Assembly: GCF_004348425.1 (NCBI RefSeq)
Contig: NZ_SMKK01000056.1
Coordinates: 1-43,597 of the forward strand
Reading direction: 5' to 3'
Length of the DNA: 43,597 nucleotides
Source: Actinomadura sp. 7K507
Lineage (GTDB): Bacteria > Actinomycetota > Actinomycetes > Streptosporangiales > Streptosporangiaceae
Every line of letters starts with the position of its first letter. Within the stretch, counting starts at the first letter, position 1. The notes below the pieces were generated by a model. The model saw nothing but the letters and a program-made list of their open reading frames with translations, made no database searches and had not been told where the DNA came from. The position numbers were made by a program, and so were the translations under genes. Shown piece after piece: positions 39,950 through 43,597 of the stretch.

Positions 39950-40815
39950 CTGATCACCACGTCCCCGTCGAGCGCCTGCTCGCGGTCGACCTGGCTCATG
40001 CCGATCGGGTTGCCGAGCCGGGTGTAGGTGAGGCCCTGCTCGACGGCCGCCCGATACGGCTTGTCCAGTGACTCCCAGATCGCCCGGACGGTGCCCTGCG
40101 TCGCGGCCGACGGCTTGCGCGCGACGCCCCGCGCGATCTCGTCCGCCCTGGCCCAGAGCCGGTCTGCCGGGACGACCTCGGTGACCAGGCCCACGCGCAG
40201 CGCGGTCGCCGCGCCGACCCGCTCGTCGTTGCCCTGCAGTGCCATGCGCAGCGTGTCGCCGAGCCCGATGCGGCGCATCAGGCCGACGGGTTCGATGGCC
40301 GAGACCATGCCGTAGGTGACGTGCGAATCGAAGAACGTCGCGTCCTCGGAGCAGATGACGATGTCCGCCTCGTTGACGAAGTAGAAGGCCCCGGCCGTGC
40401 ACATGCCCTGGACCGCGCAGACGACCGGCTTCCACAGCTTCTGCCACTTCGGGCTGAGGAGCTCCCCGGGATCCTCGTGGTTCCAGATGTCGTCCGGCTG
40501 CTCGTAGCGCTCCCGGACGTCCAGGCCAGCGCTGAACGCACGCTCCCCGGCCGCCCGGAGGACGACGGCGTTGACCGACTCGTCGAGCTTGATCCGCCGC
40601 CAGGCGTCGGCGACCTCGTGGCACATCTTCTTGTTGAACGCGTTGAGGCGCTTCGGGCGGTCGAGGGTCACGGTGGCCACTCGCGCGTCGCGGTCCACGT
40701 CCAGCCGGACCGTCTCGTAGGGCCGGACCGTCTCGTCGGGCCCTACCGTCTCGTCGGGAAGGGGATGCGGTGGATCGGCAGGGCCCATGCGCGGGTCTCC
40801 TCTGGTGTCGGTCAT
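39946..40815 (-). CDS. Enoyl-CoA hydratase/isomerase (crotonase) family protein
   Basis: A 289-residue crotonase-fold protein: VTLDRPKRLNAFNKKM, FSAGLDVRERYEQ (first oxyanion NH), GMCTAGAFYFVNEADIVICS (second) and EDATFFDSHVTYGMVSAIEP. The usual catalytic Glu pair of hydratases is not obvious, so isomerase or hydrolase chemistry is possible. The first 40 residues contain a hexapeptide repeat (PDETVG, PDETVR, PYETVR). Overlaps both neighbours by 4 bp. Confidence 0.88.
   Translation of the reverse strand: MTDTRGDPRMGPADPPHPLPDETVGPDETVRPYETVRLDVDRDARVATVTLDRPKRLNAFNKKMCHEVADAWRRIKLDESVNAVVLRAAGERAFSAGLDVRERYEQPDDIWNHEDPGELLSPKWQKLWKPVVCAVQGMCTAGAFYFVNEADIVICSEDATFFDSHVTYGMVSAIEPVGLMRRIGLGDTLRMALQGNDERVGAATALRVGLVTEVVPADRLWARADEIARGVARKPSAATQGTVRAIWESLDKPYRAAVEQGLTYTRLGNPIGMSQVDREQALDGDVVIR
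40705..40758. repeat. Three 18-bp in-frame tandem repeats
   Basis: Units CCGGACCGTCTCGTAGGG (40705-40722), 40723-40740 and 40741-40758 encode PYETVR, PDETVR and PDETVG near the crotonase N-terminus. Confidence 0.9.
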
Positions 40816-41720
40816 CGCCCGGTGAAGTCGGAGTCGCGGCGGGCCTTGAAGGCGGCGAGGCCCTCCTTGAAGTCGGCTGTCCGGGCGGCGAGTTCGAGGG
40901 CGTACGACTCGTCGGACATGGCGCGGGTCAGGGGCGCCTCCGCCGCTCGCAGAAGCGACTGTTTCGTCAGGCCCAGGGCGACGGTCGGGCCCTTTGCCAG
41001 CGAGGCGACCAGTTCGTTGGAGCGGTCGTCCAGGTCCGGGGCGGGGACGGCCTCGTGGATCAGGCCCCATTCCGCCGCCTGCGCGCCGCTGACCTTCTCG
41101 CCCAGCAGCAGCATTCGCCGCGCGCGGGCCAGCCCGACCAGCCTCGGGAGCAGCCATGTCGCACCGGTGTCGGGGGTGAATCCGCGGTGGACGAACGGCT
41201 CCCAGAACGTCGCGTCCTCGTCCGCCACGGTGAAGTCCGCGGCGAGGGCGAGCTGGCAGCCGAGCCCGGCGGCGAAGCCCCGCACGGTCGCGACGACCGG
41301 CAGGTGAATGGTCAGCAGCAGCTCGATCAGGCGATGGCTCTGCAGCGGCAGGCGCCTGACCAGGCTCGCGGGGCGTGGCCTTTCCCTGTCACCGGAGTCG
41401 CCGGAGTTGGCAGAGTTGGCAGAGTTGGCGGCGCTACCCGAGTTGGCCGACACCCAGTCGGAGCCCGAGCAGAAGTCGCGTCCGGCCGCCGTGAGATGGA
41501 CGGCCCTGAGTGACTCGTCCAGCGCCGCGTCCTCCAGCAGCCGGACCAGGCGCAGCGTGGACTCCTGGTCGAGCGCGTTGCGCCGGTTCTCACGGTCGAT
41601 CCGCACGACGAGAACCCCGTCACGAACCTCGTGCTGAACAGAACCGCGCTGAACAGAACCGTGTTGAACAGAATCGTGCTGAACAGGGTCGCGTTGAACA
41701 GGGTCGCGCTGAACAGACAT
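40812..41720 (-). CDS. Enoyl-CoA hydratase/isomerase family protein with repeat-expanded N-terminus
   Basis: A 302-residue crotonase-fold protein: RIDRENRRNALDQESTLRLV, GRDFCSGSDW, RGFAAGLGCQLALAADFTVA and FVHRGFTPDTGATWLLPRLV. Two low-complexity inserts are unusual. Residues 3-31 are five-residue repeats (VQRDP, VQHDS, VQHGS), coded by 15-bp units. A Ser/Asn/Ala/Gly/Asp stretch follows the first oxyanion motif (SANSGSAANSANSANSGDSG), coded by 9-bp units. The core is otherwise full length. Its stop overlaps the next crotonase start. Confidence 0.88.
   Translation of the reverse strand: MSVQRDPVQRDPVQHDSVQHGSVQRGSVQHEVRDGVLVVRIDRENRRNALDQESTLRLVRLLEDAALDESLRAVHLTAAGRDFCSGSDWVSANSGSAANSANSANSGDSGDRERPRPASLVRRLPLQSHRLIELLLTIHLPVVATVRGFAAGLGCQLALAADFTVADEDATFWEPFVHRGFTPDTGATWLLPRLVGLARARRMLLLGEKVSGAQAAEWGLIHEAVPAPDLDDRSNELVASLAKGPTVALGLTKQSLLRAAEAPLTRAMSDESYALELAARTADFKEGLAAFKARRDSDFTGR
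41631..41720. repeat. Six 15-bp tandem repeats reaching the start codon
   Basis: Six units related to GTGCTGAACAGAACC begin at 41631, 41646, 41661, 41676, 41691 and 41706; the last contains the ATG of the crotonase gene (41718-41720). They encode the VQxxx pentapeptides. Confidence 0.92.
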
Positions 41721-41721
41721 G

Positions 41722-42564
41722 TCAGGCCGCCGCGCCGTCGAAGAAGAACCGGTTCGCGTTGCCGAACAGGTAGTCGTCGAGGACCTCGGGGGCGAGGCCC
41801 AGTGCCGCCGCCTCGGTGACGGTGCGGGTGAGGGACAGCACCGGGGAGTCCGAGGCGAAGATGACCTTCTTCTTGCCGCGCGTCGAGATGTAGTGGACGA
41901 GCGACTGCGGCAGGTGCTTCGGCGACCAGGCCGACGTCATCAGGTGCAGGTTCCGGTACTTGATCATCAGCCGGACGGCGGTGTCCCACCAGGGGTCGGC
42001 GCCATGCGTCATGCACAGCTTCAGCTCCGGGAAGCGGACGCAGACCCGGTCGAGATGGATGGGGTTCTGCGCTTCGCCCGGCAGCGGCGGCCCCGGCAGG
42101 CCGGTGTTGACGCAGACGGGCAGGCCCAGCTCGCACGCCTTGGTGTAGAGCGGGTAGTAGACCGCGTCGCTGGGCGGGTAGTTGCCGTCGCCCCAGAAGC
42201 TCGGGCCGACCGAGACGTAGGACACGGGCGCGCTGGCCACGACCTCGGTCAGGGCGCGGAGGGTCGGCATCGGGCGCAGCAGGTCGAGGCGGCCGATGCC
42301 GAGTGAGAAGCGGTCGGGCGCCTTCTCCGCGAACTTCCGGGCCAGCGAGGAAGGGCCCGCGTTCAGGGGGCTCAGGAGGATGGCGCGGCGCACTCCGAGC
42401 CGGTCCATCTCGTCGATCAGCTCGTCGTAGTCGGCGTCGCGGAAGAACGAGTCGTCGCCCTTGAAGTAGTCCTCCTTGACCCGCACCAGCCAGTCGGGCG
42501 GGTCCTGGCCGCCCGTCAGGCTCACGTTCACCAGGCAGTCGATCGCCCTCTTGACCGTCGCCAC
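41722..42564 (-). CDS. Amidohydrolase-2 (ACMSD-like) family metal-dependent hydrolase/decarboxylase
   Basis: A 280-residue TIM-barrel protein of the amidohydrolase-2 family. Motifs: AIDCLVNVSL at the first strand (the usual metal HxH is replaced by Cys-x-Val-Asn), GVRRAILLSPLNAGP, LKLCMTHGADPWWD (metal His) and KVIFASDSPV (catalytic Asp). Family members include decarboxylases and hydrolases of ring-cleavage or resorcylate-type acids. The missing HxH means a single-metal or altered site. GTG 42564 follows AGAAGGGA; a later start would cut the first strand. One base separates it from the crotonase gene. Confidence 0.82.
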   Translation of the reverse strand: MATVKRAIDCLVNVSLTGGQDPPDWLVRVKEDYFKGDDSFFRDADYDELIDEMDRLGVRRAILLSPLNAGPSSLARKFAEKAPDRFSLGIGRLDLLRPMPTLRALTEVVASAPVSYVSVGPSFWGDGNYPPSDAVYYPLYTKACELGLPVCVNTGLPGPPLPGEAQNPIHLDRVCVRFPELKLCMTHGADPWWDTAVRLMIKYRNLHLMTSAWSPKHLPQSLVHYISTRGKKKVIFASDSPVLSLTRTVTEAAALGLAPEVLDDYLFGNANRFFFDGAAA

Positions 42565-42581
42565 GAAGATCCCTTCTCGGC

Positions 42582-43597
42582 CTACGGCTCCGCCAGGGCG
42601 GACCGCAGCTCGTTCTTGAGTACTTTGCCCATCGGGTTGCGAGGCAGCTGGTCGAGGACGACGAGGCGCTCGGGGGCCTTGAAGCGGGCGAGCCCGGCGG
42701 CCCGGCAGTGCTCGGCGAGGCCGTCCAGGGTGGGCTCCCGTCCGCCGGGACGGGCCACCACCACGGCGCAGACACGTTCGCCCGTCCGGGGGTCCGGGAC
42801 GCCGATCACCGCGGCGTCGGCGATGGCCGGGTGGCTGAGCAGCGCCTCCTCGACGTCCCTGGCCGAGATGTTCTCCGCGTTGCGGATGATCACGTCCTTG
42901 AGCCGGCCGGTGATGCGGATCCGGCCGCCGGTGTCCACGGTGCCGAGGTCGCCGGTCCGGAACCAGCCGTCCTCGTCGAAGCCCTCGGCGTCGAGCGAGG
43001 CGTCGACGTAGCCGAGGAAGCACTGCGGGCCTTTGAGCCGCAGTTCCCCGTCGACGACGCGGACGCGCACGCCCGGGGTGGGGAGGCCGACGTTCGTGCC
43101 GATGTCCGGGTCCTCGGGCGTCTGGCTGGCCGCGACCGGGAACTCGGTGAGGCCCCAGGCGTCGACTATGCCGGGAACGCCGAGCACCTCGGCGACCTCC
43201 CGGCTGACCGACCCGGGCACCGCCGCGCCGCCCGCCACGCACACGCGCAGCGCGGGGAACAGCGGACGTTCGCCGTAGCGGCGCTGCGCGGCGACGTACG
43301 CCTTGAAGAACGGGGTCGCCGAACCCAGGACCGTCGTCCCGTGCGCGGCCATGCGCATCGGGGTGGTCTCCGGGTCGAAGTGGTCGTACAGCACCAGCCT
43401 GCCGCCCGCGATCAGCACGGACGCGAGCATGGAGACGCCGCCGACGTGGGGGAACGGCCAGGCGATCGCGCTGACATCGGACGGGACCTTGCGGTGCCGC
43501 CCGATCGCGCCCCGCGCCGCCGCGATGACCGAGCCGTCGGTGTGGCGGGCGCCCTTGGCTCCGCCGGTCGTGCCGGAGGTGTAGTAGATCCAGCGGC
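42582..43597 (-). CDS. Acyl-CoA synthetase (AMP-binding enzyme), N-terminus off the window
   Basis: About 338 residues of an ANL-family ligase that enters from the right edge: YYTSGTTGGAKGARHTDGS near the edge, DAWGLTEFPV, FRTGDLGTVDTGGRIRITGR and catalytic Lys in NPMGKVLKNELR at the C-terminus. The missing part is the first 150-200 residues. It ends 17 bp before the amidohydrolase start, in the same operon. Confidence 0.92.
   Translation of the reverse strand, partial: RWIYYTSGTTGGAKGARHTDGSVIAAARGAIGRHRKVPSDVSAIAWPFPHVGGVSMLASVLIAGGRLVLYDHFDPETTPMRMAAHGTTVLGSATPFFKAYVAAQRRYGERPLFPALRVCVAGGAAVPGSVSREVAEVLGVPGIVDAWGLTEFPVAASQTPEDPDIGTNVGLPTPGVRVRVVDGELRLKGPQCFLGYVDASLDAEGFDEDGWFRTGDLGTVDTGGRIRITGRLKDVIIRNAENISARDVEEALLSHPAIADAAVIGVPDPRTGERVCAVVVARPGGREPTLDGLAEHCRAAGLARFKAPERLVVLDQLPRNPMGKVLKNELRSALAEP

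Overview
The window is high-GC DNA with strong G/C bias at third codon positions, many GTG starts, frequent ATGA gene overlaps and typical actinobacterial families (DUF222-HNH, DUF397, Lsr2-type domain, ECF sigma with SnoaL tail, CPBP protease). This suggests the chromosome of a filamentous actinomycete, perhaps of the Actinomadura/Streptosporangiales type. That placement is inference; no rRNA or other marker gene is present. I saw no tRNA, rRNA or CRISPR array.

Region 1 (1-14258) is a catabolic and uptake locus. Leftward genes encode a PEP-mutase/isocitrate-lyase-like enzyme, an Asp/Glu-racemase-superfamily protein (AMDase/maleate isomerase type) and a tandem nitrilase-fold amidohydrolase that runs off the left edge. 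Rightward are an IclR regulator, an FAD monooxygenase, four consecutive metallo-beta-lactamase-fold proteins of the flavodiiron (ODP) type, and a complete family-5 peptide/nickel-type ABC importer (binding lipoprotein, two permeases, two ATPases). The four MBL proteins alternate as two sub-types, A-B-A-B, each having lost different metal ligands. A near-identical 20-bp TGTGAGA-containing element lies in front of both the leftward operon and the monooxygenase operon, which suggests that IclR controls both.

Region 2 (14234-18190) has a NarL-type two-component system with a CPBP membrane protease in a leftward operon, and a divergent protein with two repeated domains and a C-terminal Lsr2-like DNA-binding domain.

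Region 3 (18190-24860) is a graveyard of gene and transposon fragments: phosphodiester glycosidase, Nudix, IS256, IS110, two IS5-like pieces and DUF397. It also holds an intact DUF222-HNH nuclease gene and a 176-bp multi-hairpin DNA/RNA element closed by a perfect 16-bp stem.

Region 4 (24940-27608) is a small stress-type module: a DHFR-like reductase, DoxX and VOC proteins, and a divergent SigJ/ECF41-like sigma factor. The divergent promoters share GTCACA-N15-GTGTCA.

Region 5 (28109-34800) is a five-gene leftward cluster: a Crp-family regulator, a class III nucleotidyl-cyclase-like protein, a P-loop NTPase, an SPFH/coiled-coil protein and a DUF4407 membrane protein. It looks like a nucleotide-signalling or conflict (defence) system and is the best candidate here for an undescribed system.

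Region 6 (34858 to the right edge) is a tightly coupled leftward operon of CoA chemistry: four acyl-CoA ligase-type AMP-binding enzymes, a hotdog thioesterase, two crotonase-fold proteins and an amidohydrolase-2 protein. It probably degrades an imported carboxylic acid.

Across the window, short tandem duplications, mostly 14-20 bp, recur inside genes and at gene starts and ends.
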